64,000 nt of DNA from Mucilaginibacter polytrichastri (GTDB lineage: Bacteria > Bacteroidota > Bacteroidia > Sphingobacteriales > Sphingobacteriaceae): assembly GCF_001911425.1 (NCBI RefSeq), contig NZ_MPPL01000001.1, forward strand, positions 5,232,871 to 5,296,870, given 5' to 3'. Of this stretch, positions 52,381 through 61,737 are shown in pieces. Position numbers and translations under genes: made by a program. The notes under the pieces are model-generated. The model worked only from the letters and a program-made list of their open reading frames with translations, was not told the origin of the DNA and searched no databases. Position 1 is the stretch's first letter, and each line of letters opens with the position of its first letter.

Positions 52381-52520
52381 ATGTCCAGTAAATAGAAAAG
52401 GGCATATACCCTCAGTTAACAAGTGGACATCAAAAAAATTAATTAAATTAATTAACTCAATCAATTAGTTATGTCCAGAGATTAACACGGGGTATATACC
52501 CTTACTTACAAAGTGGACAC
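52381..52520. repeat. Two iteron-like palindromic units with AT-rich spacer
   Basis: Two units 90 bp apart share the same plan: ATGTCCA (52381-52387, 52471-52477), a central palindrome GGGcATATACCC (52400-52411) or GGGTATATACCC (52490-52501), and TGGACA (52424-52429, 52514-52519) closing the unit as an inverted repeat. Between them is a 40-bp A/T tract with TTAATTAA repeats. The plan resembles an origin or an operator, next to the helicase gene's 3' end. Confidence 0.6.
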
Positions 52521-52521
52521 G

Positions 52522-54387
52522 TTAAAAGTTGTGAACGTATCCTAACACTTCATACCCTCTTAACCAGTTGCCATTTTCATCTTTACGAATCCTGGTACGC
52601 TCAGATAGTATAGCACCATTGCGAAGTAGTTGAATAGTTGGTTTGAGGTCGGTCAAGCCCGTTTCTGTAATTCCTTTAGTAAGTAACGGTTCTATCTCCT
52701 TACTGGTGTAACCTTTTATTTTAAAAGTTCGCTGTATGTACCTGATGATTGGTAGTAACCGCTTCAAGCCTTGAGATTGCTCCATCTGTTTGGAAATTTT
52801 GTTGATGTTGTAATCTAATTTTGAGGCATTCTCTAAGCCATATTGGTCTATGACCGACATCTGATCCGGGTAACTAAATCTCAATAATGGCAGGTTCACA
52901 CTGCGGTTGAATGTGCTTTCGCTTTCCATTATCTCTTTAAGCCGCTGACTGACGAAATCGTTCACTGTAGTATAAGCGGTTTGATCGCTTATGTTCTGTA
53001 ATTGTTCGTCGGTTAAACTATACGCTACAAACTTTGATTCCTCTGTAACAGTAAAATGAGAGACTGTTTTGTACCGCTCTATCAATGAAGTGGAAGCTTG
53101 GTAGTAGAGTTTCACTTGCTCTTTATACTTGAAGTTGTCCACCATAAAATAATTCAGGTTGCTGTCTCCCTTTCTTAAGAAGTAACCAAAGCCATTGATT
53201 TTCAATATTTCGTCAATGAAACTGTTAATGTATTCGATATCAGAGACTGGTTTAAAGGTTGAGATAAACTCGTGCAGTTTTCGCTTATCTTCCAGTATCG
53301 CCATAACCTCTGTTTCATTGAAGCTAGTCAGCTTTGAGTTGTAATTTGATATGTGATAAGCATCTTTTTTAACAATGATATCCGCCTCACCTTCTATCCG
53401 TTCAGGCTTTCTGAACCTTCCTACGATCTGTACTGCTTCTGTTGCGGGGTCTATTACAGAATGCTCCACAGCAATTACATCTGATAGAATAATGATGATG
53501 GGGTCGCAATGGTAATCCTCATAGTCTATGTCTACTGCTGAGAAAAAGCGATTGGTTAAGAAATTGTATTTTGCAAACTTGTCGTTGATCTGATCGTAAG
53601 CATGCTCAATGCCGTTTCGTCTTAAGTCCTTTGCACTCGTTTCAGAGCAGTAAACCGCATAATCGGTAAGCTTCAAACCTTTGATGATGTTACGTATACG
53701 CTTGGTTGATTTAAAGAAGATGAAATAGTTTCTATCTCTGTCTGCGCTGGTGCTGCTATACTGATCCAATATGGACTTAAGTTGATACACAATGTTATTA
53801 GTTGTAAACACTGTTATCGCTTGCTCGTGATTGTATGCGGGTTTGATGTTGATGTGAGTGAAGTCTTTGAAACGCGGGTCACTTGGAATAATCGGAGTTG
53901 CGGAGATGAATGCTTTACCATTAAAAGTAAAGAAAGCATCAATAGGATCAATAATACCTTCGCGGAAGCCCACGTCTTGTACCGCTTTCTCGCACTCATC
54001 GAATAACAGGAAGTAGTCCGAATAGATGCTGTCACCGATTGCCTCTATCACTTTCCAAAAGCTTTCAGGTGTGGTGATTATCTTTTTATATCCTTTGCGG
54101 TTGGCAACATAATTCCTGATGTCTTGAACAGTTACATCTTCATAAACACCCAATACAACTTTGTTCTTGCGCGCTTTGCCATTCATTTTATTGCACTTCC
54201 CTATGATGACAGGTAAATTATGTTCCACAATCAGACTGTTGCGTTTAAAGAATAATTCGAGGTGAGTTGCACCACATCCTGTTACCTCTTTGTTGTTGAT
54301 ACTGTTTGTTGGTATGCCTTCACTTTTAAAAGGTTCTAATTGACCCAGGAACTGGTTAAGTGCTAACCAATATGTTTTAGTTTCCAT
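52522..54387 (-). CDS. SF2-helicase-like replication protein (degenerate Walker A)
   Basis: This 621-aa protein has helicase motifs in order: a Walker-A-like TGCGATHLEL (37-46, Lys replaced), Walker B FLLFDECEKA (about 128), motif III FISATP (about 157) and motif VI QIVGRFRKPE (about 325), followed by a long helical C-terminus. The loss of the Walker Lys suggests weak or altered ATP use. It resembles DEAD/DEAH-like replication helicases of mobile elements. Adjacent iteron-like palindromes suggest it acts at an origin. Confidence 0.7.
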   Translation of the reverse strand: METKTYWLALNQFLGQLEPFKSEGIPTNSINNKEVTGCGATHLELFFKRNSLIVEHNLPVIIGKCNKMNGKARKNKVVLGVYEDVTVQDIRNYVANRKGYKKIITTPESFWKVIEAIGDSIYSDYFLLFDECEKAVQDVGFREGIIDPIDAFFTFNGKAFISATPIIPSDPRFKDFTHINIKPAYNHEQAITVFTTNNIVYQLKSILDQYSSTSADRDRNYFIFFKSTKRIRNIIKGLKLTDYAVYCSETSAKDLRRNGIEHAYDQINDKFAKYNFLTNRFFSAVDIDYEDYHCDPIIIILSDVIAVEHSVIDPATEAVQIVGRFRKPERIEGEADIIVKKDAYHISNYNSKLTSFNETEVMAILEDKRKLHEFISTFKPVSDIEYINSFIDEILKINGFGYFLRKGDSNLNYFMVDNFKYKEQVKLYYQASTSLIERYKTVSHFTVTEESKFVAYSLTDEQLQNISDQTAYTTVNDFVSQRLKEIMESESTFNRSVNLPLLRFSYPDQMSVIDQYGLENASKLDYNINKISKQMEQSQGLKRLLPIIRYIQRTFKIKGYTSKEIEPLLTKGITETGLTDLKPTIQLLRNGAILSERTRIRKDENGNWLRGYEVLGYVHNF

Positions 54388-54501
54388 AAATTTTATAATG
54401 AGATTGCTTTCAGTTCCATCACGTGAACTGTTCGGTATAGTATTAAGTTAATGTTTAAGGAACCCGGCAACGGACTCGCTGCCGGGTGTGATTGTGAATT
54501 G

Positions 54502-54915
54502 TTAGTCGTTCATTGCTTCTTCAACCAACTGGTCGAGCGTAAAGCCAACCTTGAACTGACCATCCATATAGTCTTTAAGAAACTGTTTCATGTTACCTTC
54601 CAGGATGTATTTAAACCCAACGGTAGCATTAGATTTAAGGAAGTTAACAAAGGTGTACGGACGATCTGCTTTGTCTAAGCGGGTCACGATACTGCCTATG
54701 GTGCGATCACCATTCTGCATGCACTCGAACACGCCGTCGAGTTGTTCGATCTCAGGCTCTCTGAGCCTTTCTGCAAATTTTACAAACTCATCCGGGTTAC
54801 TGTAAGGCTTGTCACCTTCTTTACCAAGAAATTGTTTCGCTGTTAAAACAATACTGCTACCACCTTTGGTAGACTTAGCGTTTGCGCCATGTAGGCGCAT
54901 AAAAACTTTATTCAT
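54502..54915 (-). CDS. Hypothetical protein, 137 aa
   Basis: This soluble 137-aa protein starts MNKVFMRLHGANAKSTKGG, and helices dominate the C-terminal half (YMDGQFKVGFTLDQLVEEAMND). I prefer the ATG at 54915 to a GTG nine codons earlier. It sits directly upstream of the helicase-like gene on the same strand and is probably part of the replication module. Family unknown. Confidence 0.55.
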   Translation of the reverse strand: MNKVFMRLHGANAKSTKGGSSIVLTAKQFLGKEGDKPYSNPDEFVKFAERLREPEIEQLDGVFECMQNGDRTIGSIVTRLDKADRPYTFVNFLKSNATVGFKYILEGNMKQFLKDYMDGQFKVGFTLDQLVEEAMND

Positions 54916-55163
54916 TTGTAATAGTATTGGAAACTCATGCACTATGCCTGGGAGAGTCTACATCCCGACAGACCGATGTACTTCTAATTAAGATCTCTGC
55001 AGCAATCTTGTTGTCAGCTGTTGTCCCTGTCTGTGTTACAAAAGAGTTTAGGGGAAAAAGATTTTGAAAGAGCCGGCTATAGATGGACGCAATGCTATAT
55101 TAACTCACTGTTTATCAGTAAGAATAGTTTAAATTAGTTGTTTGTGAAGATTTTCTTTGAAAA

Positions 55164-56249
55164 CTAAATTTCCCCGACATCCTTCATCATCAGCCTTACA
55201 GTCTCTGTAGTGATGCCATTATCCATGTAGAATCGTGTGAGGTAACTGTAGTCTTCGGGTACCGGTGTCGGTTTTCTCAACCGAAATGCCTTGAACAACG
55301 CGAAGTATTCAAATAGGAATGAGGCGATATCAGCTTTGGTCTTATAAATTTTTTGTTCTTTAAGGTAGTCACCAACCATGACACCAACCCTTGCAAGCGA
55401 TGTAGGATTGCTTAATGCACGTTTCTTATACTGCTTGTACACCTTCTTCATTTCAGTGATATCAAAGTCGCTTTTAACGAACTCCTGGTAGAATATCGTG
55501 TTATGCTGCTTATGTTCCTCTAACATTGCAGTAAGGGTATAGGTAATGAGTTGTTCCCGAAATCTCTTTGGCAGTTCAATACTGTTAAGCGGTTCCCCTG
55601 AAATGCTTCTTAACAACCTTTCTTCGTTCGCTGTAACATTAAAAGTTAAATCTTCGGGAACATAAAGCTCCTTACCAAACACATCAACTCTTAAATATTT
55701 AACAATATCTTCCCGGTTCTTCTCTTCAGGCACGAACTCTATCAGATCTTCATACTCCATCGTTTCAAGCAATTCAGTCTTTGCGAAAAAATATTCCTGG
55801 GTGTATGCGTCGAAGACCTTCTTATACTCAGGCTTCTTCTCCATCATCTCAAAATGCGACCAACAGTTATTAGAGAAGTCCATAATAAACCTTGCATAGT
55901 CAAGCAGTCTGTTAAAACGGTTGTTTTCTATACTCTGCTTCTCAAAGTCCTCATGAAGAAATAAAATCAAGTATAGTAATGGGTCAAGGTGCATTTTGTC
56001 GATGCCTCTGTTGTCAAGCACCGCATGAAACGCATTTAGAAAGGACTCTACCTCGTTTACAATTTTGAACTGTGTACCGTACCTGCCTCCGAATTGGTGC
56101 TCAACAGTGTCTGGTGCATCTTTCCATAAACTATTTCTAAATGCTTCATTCGACCCTTTAAATGGATCGATAAGACGATGCTCGTGTATGCGAGCTATGG
56201 TGGCTTTAGGAATTTTTAAAGTAAAGGAGTAGTATTGAGCTTCTGACAT
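55164..56249 (-). CDS. Hypothetical element protein, 361 aa
   Basis: This all-helical cytosolic protein is of unknown family (starts MSEAQYYSFTLKIPKATIARIHEH). Located between the integrase and the replication genes on the same strand, 78 bases after the integrase stop, it is likely a core gene of this element type. No DNA-binding or catalytic motif is visible. Confidence 0.6.
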   Translation of the reverse strand: MSEAQYYSFTLKIPKATIARIHEHRLIDPFKGSNEAFRNSLWKDAPDTVEHQFGGRYGTQFKIVNEVESFLNAFHAVLDNRGIDKMHLDPLLYLILFLHEDFEKQSIENNRFNRLLDYARFIMDFSNNCWSHFEMMEKKPEYKKVFDAYTQEYFFAKTELLETMEYEDLIEFVPEEKNREDIVKYLRVDVFGKELYVPEDLTFNVTANEERLLRSISGEPLNSIELPKRFREQLITYTLTAMLEEHKQHNTIFYQEFVKSDFDITEMKKVYKQYKKRALSNPTSLARVGVMVGDYLKEQKIYKTKADIASFLFEYFALFKAFRLRKPTPVPEDYSYLTRFYMDNGITTETVRLMMKDVGEI

Positions 56250-56326
56250 GGTATTACAATTTTCAAAGATGTTAAAATCTTTGAAAAGAAGGTAGCAGAG
56301 CTATTAACTCTACTACCCTTTAATGC

Positions 56327-57529
56327 CTAAAGCTTCTTGTTTAGCTTTTTGATATGTCGTATGACAGAATCTTTAACAACCTTGGCGTAATGCTGCTCTG
56401 TGGTAGTTGTCTTACTGTGCCCTAAAAGAAACGATACAATTTCAACAGGTATATCGTTATTGAGCAAAACAGTTGATGCAAAAGTTTTTCTTGCAATATG
56501 ATGTGTAAGGTGTACATTAATGCCTGCGACTTCCGCAACCTCCTTAAGATAAGAGTTCATCTTCTGATTAGAGATAACGGGTAATAGCAAACCTTCATTT
56601 AATGGGTAACCATATTTCTTCAATATCTTCATCGCTTTTGGGAGAACCGGAACCGCAATAGGCCTTTGAGTCTTTTGCCTAACCATATCAATCCAGAGTA
56701 TTCCGTTATCATCTAATTGTAGGTGTTCTGTACTAAGCAAAGCAGCTTCGTTATAAGCTAAACCTGTATAGCACGAGAATATAAAACAGTCTCGAACAAC
56801 ACCCAGGCGCTCCTGTGCAAACTTATGAACTTCCAGTTTCTTTAACTCCTGGCTACTGAGAAACACGACCTCCTTTGTATACTTCTTCTTTTGATAAAGG
56901 ATGAACGGGTCTGATGCAATCCACCCATTACCTACTGCGATCTTGATGACCTTCTTAACTCGTTCGATCACCTTATTGATGGTGTTTTGATTATGCCCTT
57001 TCTCAACTTTGAGGTAGTGGTCAAGGTCTTGGAGGAACCTCAGCTTTATCTCAACCAACTGGTAGTCGCTTAGGTTATAAGCGGATTGAATGAAGTCTTC
57101 TACATGCTTTTGTATCACTACAAATTTATCATAGGTAGCTTTTACATAATCTTTGCCAACAAGTTCTTTCATCTTCTCATTATGATACTCGAAAGCTTGC
57201 ACGAGAGTTTTGTACTCCCTGTCATTACCTGCGTAGCGGTTATAAACGCTCTCTACTGTGAATGTGTAGGTCTCTTTTGCAATTGCATCGTATGCCTTTA
57301 TAAGGTTAACACGAATTGTTTCAAGCCCGGAATTGACGTGCTGGGCATCTACCGAAGTTCCTCGATAGCGTTGCAACTGCCTGTTCCAACTATCCTCTTT
57401 AAGGAAGAAGCCTGTTGAGAATTGTTTCCGCTTACCATCTAAAGTAAGTCTGCAGAAGATTGGCATTGTGCCTTTTTCATTTGTCTTTGACCTGTACAGA
57501 AAGAACAGGATGTGAATGTTGTGTACCAC
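56327..57529 (-). CDS. Tyrosine recombinase (site-specific integrase)
   Basis: This 400-aa integrase has an arm-binding N-terminal region (MPIFCRLTLDGKRKQFSTG), a SAM-like core-binding domain (about 105-200) and a catalytic domain with HHIARKTFAS (His and second Arg), LGHSKTTTTEQHYAKV (His and the nucleophile Tyr). The first Arg box reads TGLAYNEAAL, with Arg replaced, as in many Bacteroidota integrases of the CTnDOT type. It should move the element in and out of tRNA-fMet. TGTACC repeats lie just upstream. Confidence 0.9.
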   Translation of the reverse strand: MVHNIHILFFLYRSKTNEKGTMPIFCRLTLDGKRKQFSTGFFLKEDSWNRQLQRYRGTSVDAQHVNSGLETIRVNLIKAYDAIAKETYTFTVESVYNRYAGNDREYKTLVQAFEYHNEKMKELVGKDYVKATYDKFVVIQKHVEDFIQSAYNLSDYQLVEIKLRFLQDLDHYLKVEKGHNQNTINKVIERVKKVIKIAVGNGWIASDPFILYQKKKYTKEVVFLSSQELKKLEVHKFAQERLGVVRDCFIFSCYTGLAYNEAALLSTEHLQLDDNGILWIDMVRQKTQRPIAVPVLPKAMKILKKYGYPLNEGLLLPVISNQKMNSYLKEVAEVAGINVHLTHHIARKTFASTVLLNNDIPVEIVSFLLGHSKTTTTEQHYAKVVKDSVIRHIKKLNKKL

Positions 57530-57604
57530 TTGGTTTCACTGATTAAAAATAAAGAAATCAGAGTTCGATACTTTGTATTGATACACAGTGGATTATGAAG
57601 AAAC

Positions 57605-57660
57605 GGTACATGTACCTCGAAGGGCTTTTGTGTACCTTGCGCTGTACCTCGGTCAGGTAC
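57605..57660. promoter_or_regulatory. TGTACC repeat cluster upstream of the integrase
   Basis: TGTACCTCG (57611), TGTACCTTG (57631) and TGTACCTCG (57643), plus the palindrome GGTACATGTACC (57605-57616) and inverted AGGTAC (57655), lie within 56 bases in front of the integrase gene. Related TGTACCTT/AGTACC copies occur at the other end of the element (42045-42062). They are candidate arm-type sites or an operator. Confidence 0.5.
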
Positions 57661-57722
57661 TAACTGAGTAGTCCTGAAATAGGTTGACTATTTTTTGATT
57701 GCACAAACATTGATAAAAAAGC

Positions 57723-58595
57723 TCAAACATCCACTAAAGATGTTTGAGCTTTTTTGTTGTATGTCCTTAGTTTGATGGCTTGCTGGTTGTGCATTTGCTT
57801 TGGTGTAAGCATACTGCAGCTTAGGTGTGGTCTTTGATTATTATAAGTAACTATACTTTGGTCGGTTTGCAATGAGGCGTCTATAAGATCCTCCATTTGA
57901 TCTGACAGGCCGAACTCATCTTTCAGAATACCATTTACTCGTTCGGCAATAGCATTTTCATAAGGGTCACCATTTTCTGTCATAGATATTCTTATTCCAT
58001 TTCGAATAAGACAAGATGTATAAAGCTTACTGCAATACTGTAAACCGCGGTCTGAATGATGTATCAACACATTACTTTTATATTGCCGGTTCTCAATAGC
58101 CATTTGTAAGGCTTTAAGTGTTGAAGCTGCTTCCATGTTGTTGCAGAGTTCATATCCCATAATGCGTTTGGAATAGGCATCTGTAATTAAATGAAGATAC
58201 AGATTGCCATCCTTTGCATCCAGGTAGGTAATATCGGCTACCCAAAGCTGTTCAGGACGAACAATGAGCATCTCTTTGATCAGATTAGGATATTTGCGCA
58301 ACCAGTGTTTTGAGTTAGTCGTTAAAGTATACCTTTTCCGTTTTAAAACAAGCAACCCTTCGTCCCGAAGCAGGTCAAATAGATAATCCCTGCCTATCAA
58401 GACATTATTTTCTTTTAGCAAATAGTGAAGTTTGCGTGTGCCTAATCGCGGCATACTTCTGCGTAATTGCAAGACCGATGCTCTGGCCTGTTTGCGTAAA
58501 ATAATCTTCTCTTGTCGTTGCTTAATCTGTTTATAGTAAGCCTGTTTACTCAGGCCAAACAATACGCAAAACATACTTACTTTTCTTGGATACAT
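57723..58595 (-). CDS. IS3-family transposase OrfB (DDE integrase)
   Basis: This 290-aa rve-type transposase has an HTH_21-like N-terminal region and the DDE triad: Asp in VADITYL, Asp in HHSDRGLQYCS and Glu in NAIAERVNGILK. It overlaps orfA by 19 bases and its ATG lies inside the last codons of orfA. IS3 elements make the active OrfAB protein by -1 slippage; the overlap contains AGAAAAG, a possible slip site. Confidence 0.92.
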   Translation of the reverse strand: MYPRKVSMFCVLFGLSKQAYYKQIKQRQEKIILRKQARASVLQLRRSMPRLGTRKLHYLLKENNVLIGRDYLFDLLRDEGLLVLKRKRYTLTTNSKHWLRKYPNLIKEMLIVRPEQLWVADITYLDAKDGNLYLHLITDAYSKRIMGYELCNNMEAASTLKALQMAIENRQYKSNVLIHHSDRGLQYCSKLYTSCLIRNGIRISMTENGDPYENAIAERVNGILKDEFGLSDQMEDLIDASLQTDQSIVTYNNQRPHLSCSMLTPKQMHNQQAIKLRTYNKKAQTSLVDV

Positions 58596-58975
58596 TTTGG
58601 CAAGCTCACTGATTGTTTGGCGCCGTCTTTTTTTAAGATGTTTATGCCATCTTCCTTTTCAGCAATCTCAATCAATTTCTCGTAAGCCACTAATTTAAGC
58701 TTGGCTTCTTCCAGTTGCTTCTCCAGGTCTTTGATACGTTGTTTTTGTGGATCTTTCATCGGCCGGCCTAATGCACCTTTTTCAGGATGGTGCAATTTAC
58801 CATACTTACGGCACCATTGCAATATCACTGAATTGCCGCCTAAACCATATTTGGCTTGTAACTGATCTTTGTTCAAAAACCCTCGTTCATATTCCTGAAC
58901 AACTTTCTTTTTGAACGATAAACTGTAGCGCCCGCCCGGGCTTACATGTTTTGATTTAATTCTTTGACTTTCCAT
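58577..58975 (-). CDS. IS3-family transposase OrfA (HTH)
   Basis: This 132-aa OrfA has an N-terminal HTH (FKKKVVQEYERGFLNKDQLQ, then GNSVILQWCRKYGK) and a leucine-zipper coiled coil (DLEKQLEEAKLKLVAYEKLI) for dimerisation. It binds the IS ends. It overlaps orfB for programmed frameshifting. Confidence 0.9.
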   Translation of the reverse strand: MESQRIKSKHVSPGGRYSLSFKKKVVQEYERGFLNKDQLQAKYGLGGNSVILQWCRKYGKLHHPEKGALGRPMKDPQKQRIKDLEKQLEEAKLKLVAYEKLIEIAEKEDGINILKKDGAKQSVSLPKCIQEK

Positions 58976-59025
58976 TTGTTGACTATATTTTAGTCAACTT
59001 TTTTCAGGACGAGACAAACTAAACA

Positions 59026-59059
59026 AAAAAGCCTCTCAGATTGCTCTAAAAGGCTTTTT
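59026..59059 (-). terminator. Terminator of tRNA-fMet copy 2
   Basis: The minus strand forms AAAAAGCCTTTTAGA-GCAA-TCTGAGAGGCTTTTTT with minor mismatches. It is nearly the same as the terminator of the tRNA-fMet at 28.6 kb, but unlike the hairpin in the 65-bp repeats. Confidence 0.8.
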
Positions 59060-59067
59060 ATTTCATT

Positions 59068-59144
<77 letters not shown>

Positions 59145-59169
59145 CTACGTTGCTTTTTTTATTGGACTG

Positions 59170-59201
59170 CAAAGATATAATTCGTTTCTTTGTAGTCCAA
59201 A
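59170..59201 (-). promoter_or_regulatory. Promoter of tRNA-fMet copy 2
   Basis: On the minus strand TTTG (59201-59198), a 20-base spacer and TATCTTTG (59177-59170) match the Bacteroidota consensus TTTG-N19/20-TAnnTTTG. They lie 26 bases before the mature 5' end. Confidence 0.7.
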
Positions 59202-59222
59202 TAAAAAATTAAATATTTTTAA

Positions 59223-60101
59223 ATGAGTCATAAGGCAGGTTTTGTAAGCATTATTGGTAAACCCAACGCAGGTAAGTCAACTTTGATGAACGCGCTGGTG
59301 GGAGAAAAAATGTCCATCATTACCCCCAAGGCGCAAACTACCAGGCACCGTATTCTGGGTATTGTTAATACAGACGAATATCAGATTGTGTTTTCTGATA
59401 CCCCCGGTGTTATTAAACCGGCATACATGCTGCAAGAAAGCATGATGCACCAGGTAGAAGGCAGCATTGTAGATGCCGACCTTATTTTGCTGGTTACCGA
59501 TATTAACGAAAAATACGACGAAAGCGATGTAATGATCAAGCTGCAAAAATCGGAAGCGCCGGTTGCTGTACTGATTAATAAGATTGACCAGAGCGACGAG
59601 GAAGCCGTTAAGCAGAAAATAGCCTACTGGCAAGAAAAATTAAATCCGAAAGTAATTTTCGCCATCTCGGCCCTGCATCAGCATAACGTTAAGGCTATTA
59701 TGGATTTCATTATCGAAAACCTGCCCGAGCACCCGGCTTATTACGAAAAAGATTTCTTGACAGATCGTAACGATCGCTTTTTTGCGTCGGAGATGATCCG
59801 TGAGCAGGTGTTTAAACAGTACAAAAAAGAGATCCCATATAGTACCGAAGTTATTATCACCAAGTTTGAAGAGGGCGATAAGCTATACCGCATCAGCGCA
59901 GAAATTATTGTAGAACGCGATTCGCAAAAAAATATCCTGATCGGCAAAAACGGCGAGATGCTTAAAATTGTGGGTACTTATGCACGCCGTAGCATGGAAG
60001 AGTTTTTTCAAAAGAAAATATTTCTGGAAACGTTTGTTAAAGTAATTGCCGATTGGCGCAGCAAAAAGAACTACCTGAAGCAGTTTGGGTACGAAGATTA
60101 A
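59223..60101 (+). CDS. era: GTPase Era
   Basis: This 292-aa Era has the G motifs GKPNAGKST (G1), DTPGV (G3) and NKID (G4) in the N-terminal GTPase domain and a C-terminal KH domain (IVERDSQKNILIGKNGEMLK) that binds the 3' end of 16S rRNA during small-subunit assembly. Length is normal. It is divergent from the tRNA-fMet gene and followed by der after a 185-base gap. Confidence 0.97.
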   Translation: MSHKAGFVSIIGKPNAGKSTLMNALVGEKMSIITPKAQTTRHRILGIVNTDEYQIVFSDTPGVIKPAYMLQESMMHQVEGSIVDADLILLVTDINEKYDESDVMIKLQKSEAPVAVLINKIDQSDEEAVKQKIAYWQEKLNPKVIFAISALHQHNVKAIMDFIIENLPEHPAYYEKDFLTDRNDRFFASEMIREQVFKQYKKEIPYSTEVIITKFEEGDKLYRISAEIIVERDSQKNILIGKNGEMLKIVGTYARRSMEEFFQKKIFLETFVKVIADWRSKKNYLKQFGYED

Positions 60102-60286
60102 GAGAGAAGCAAGATACAAGAGCCAGGAAACAAGATGCTTGGCGACTGATGTAAATTGCATAATAAGAAAGTAAGAATTACTTAACTTACAGGTAGTAAG
60201 TTTAATATAAATAGGAACACAAGGGTTACCACAAGCAAGTCCATTTTTACTTGTTCACTGGCTCTTGGTTCTTTAATCCCCAAAAA

Positions 60287-61588
60287 ATGAGCAATATAGT
60301 AGCTATTGTAGGGCGCCCAAACGTGGGCAAGTCAACCCTATACAACCGCCTGACCGAAACCCGTAAAGCCATTGTTGACGACGTAAGCGGTGTAACCCGC
60401 GACCGCCATTATGGTGTGGCCGAGTGGATTGGCCGTAACTTTACCGTTATTGATACCGGTGGTTATGTGGCCAACAGCGAAGATGTTTTTGAAGCCGCCA
60501 TTCGCGAGCAGGTAACCATTGCCATTGAAGAGGCATCTGCAATTTTATATGTAGTTGATGTTACCACCGGTATTACCGACCTTGACGATGAGATTGCCAA
60601 TATACTGCGTAAAGGTAAAAAGCCGGTATTTGTAGTGGTAAACAAGGTAGATAACACATCATTAAATGCCGATGCTACCATCTTTTACAGCTTAGGCCTG
60701 GGCGAAATCTACAGTATCTCATCAATGACAGGTTCTGGCACTGGTGAACTGTTAGATGCAGTTGTTAAAACTTTTGATGATGATGTGGTAGAAGAAAATA
60801 CCCTCCCTAAATATGCCATTGTTGGTCGACCGAATGTGGGTAAATCATCTATCATTAACGCGCTGATTGGTAAAGATCGTAACATCGTTACCCCAATTGC
60901 CGGTACCACCCGCGATAGTATCCATATTCACTTTAACCAGTACGGTCACGATTTTATGCTGATTGATACGGCCGGTTTACGTAAAAAAACCAAGGTGAAA
61001 GAGAATATCGAGTTTTACTCGGTAATGCGTACCATTAAAGCGCTGGAAGAAGCAGACGTAATTATCCTGATGATCGATGCACAGGAAGGTATCGAATCGC
61101 AGGATATCAACATTTTCCACCTGGCCGAGAAGAACAAGAAAGGCATCATGGTGGTGGTTAATAAATGGGATTTGATCGAAAAGAATAACAAAACCGTTAA
61201 AGTTTTCGAAGAAACCATCCGCGAAAAAATTGCCCCGTTTGTTGATGTGCCTATCGTATTTACATCAGTAACCGAGAAGCAGCGTGTATTGAAAGTGCTG
61301 GATGTAGCTAAAGATGTTTTTGAAAACCGCGCCAAAAAAGTGGCTACCTCAAAACTAAACGATATTATGCTGCCAATTATCGAGAACTATCCACCACCGG
61401 CATTGAAAGGCAAGTTTGTAAAAATTAAATACGTTACCCAAATCAATGGTACATCGCCAATGTTTGCATTTTTCTGTAACCTGCCGCAATATATTAAAGA
61501 ACCTTACCGCCGCTTTATAGAAAACAAGCTGCGCGAAAACTTCGATTTTACAGGCGTGCCAATCCAGATCTTCTTCAGGCAGAAATAG
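60287..61588 (+). CDS. der: GTPase Der (EngA)
   Basis: This 433-aa double GTPase is needed for large-subunit assembly. Two full G domains are visible (GRPNVGKST at residue 9, DTGGYV; then GRPNVGKSS near 181, DTAGLRKK, NKWD), followed by a KH-like C-terminal domain (PALKGKFVKIKYVTQ). The ATG at 60287 matches the normal start. The era-der gap holds an inverted repeat (AAGAGCCAG/CTGGCTCTT) but no gene. A terminator follows. Confidence 0.97.
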   Translation: MSNIVAIVGRPNVGKSTLYNRLTETRKAIVDDVSGVTRDRHYGVAEWIGRNFTVIDTGGYVANSEDVFEAAIREQVTIAIEEASAILYVVDVTTGITDLDDEIANILRKGKKPVFVVVNKVDNTSLNADATIFYSLGLGEIYSISSMTGSGTGELLDAVVKTFDDDVVEENTLPKYAIVGRPNVGKSSIINALIGKDRNIVTPIAGTTRDSIHIHFNQYGHDFMLIDTAGLRKKTKVKENIEFYSVMRTIKALEEADVIILMIDAQEGIESQDINIFHLAEKNKKGIMVVVNKWDLIEKNNKTVKVFEETIREKIAPFVDVPIVFTSVTEKQRVLKVLDVAKDVFENRAKKVATSKLNDIMLPIIENYPPPALKGKFVKIKYVTQINGTSPMFAFFCNLPQYIKEPYRRFIENKLRENFDFTGVPIQIFFRQK

Positions 61589-61634
61589 GTTTTAGAAGAC
61601 AATCAGGAATCGAGCGTCAAGAATCAAGATATTG

Positions 61635-61671
61635 AACGGCCATGGAGTTTAGCTACTTTATGGCCGTTTTT
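61635..61671 (+). terminator. Terminator of der
   Basis: A perfect 9-bp stem AACGGCCAT/ATGGCCGTT, a 16-base loop and a T run lie 46 bases after the der stop. Confidence 0.85.
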
Positions 61672-61737
61672 GTTTGGGTGTCCGTCCGTTTTCCTGGCCT
61701 TATGTATTGAGGGACAAGCGGACACCCTATATTGTCT

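Larger units (their letters stand above)
57671..59010 (-). mobile_element. IS3-family insertion sequence
   Basis: This element of about 1340 bp has imperfect terminal inverted repeats (left GTCCTGAAATAGGTTGACTA, right end complement GTCCTGAAAAAAGTTGACTA) enclosing orfA and orfB. Both outer flanks contain GAG, but the offset leaves the target duplication uncertain. It inserted between the integrase and attR. Confidence 0.85.

Noticed and set aside
57661..59020. Clear target-site duplication of the IS3 element
   Set aside because: GAG occurs on both flanks but is offset by two bases relative to the inverted repeats, so the duplication is not certain.
60102..60286. Gene or riboswitch between era and der
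   Set aside because: Only a short inverted repeat (AAGAGCCAG/CTGGCTCTT) and AAGATACAAGAGCC-like simple repeats are seen, typical of interspersed repeats.
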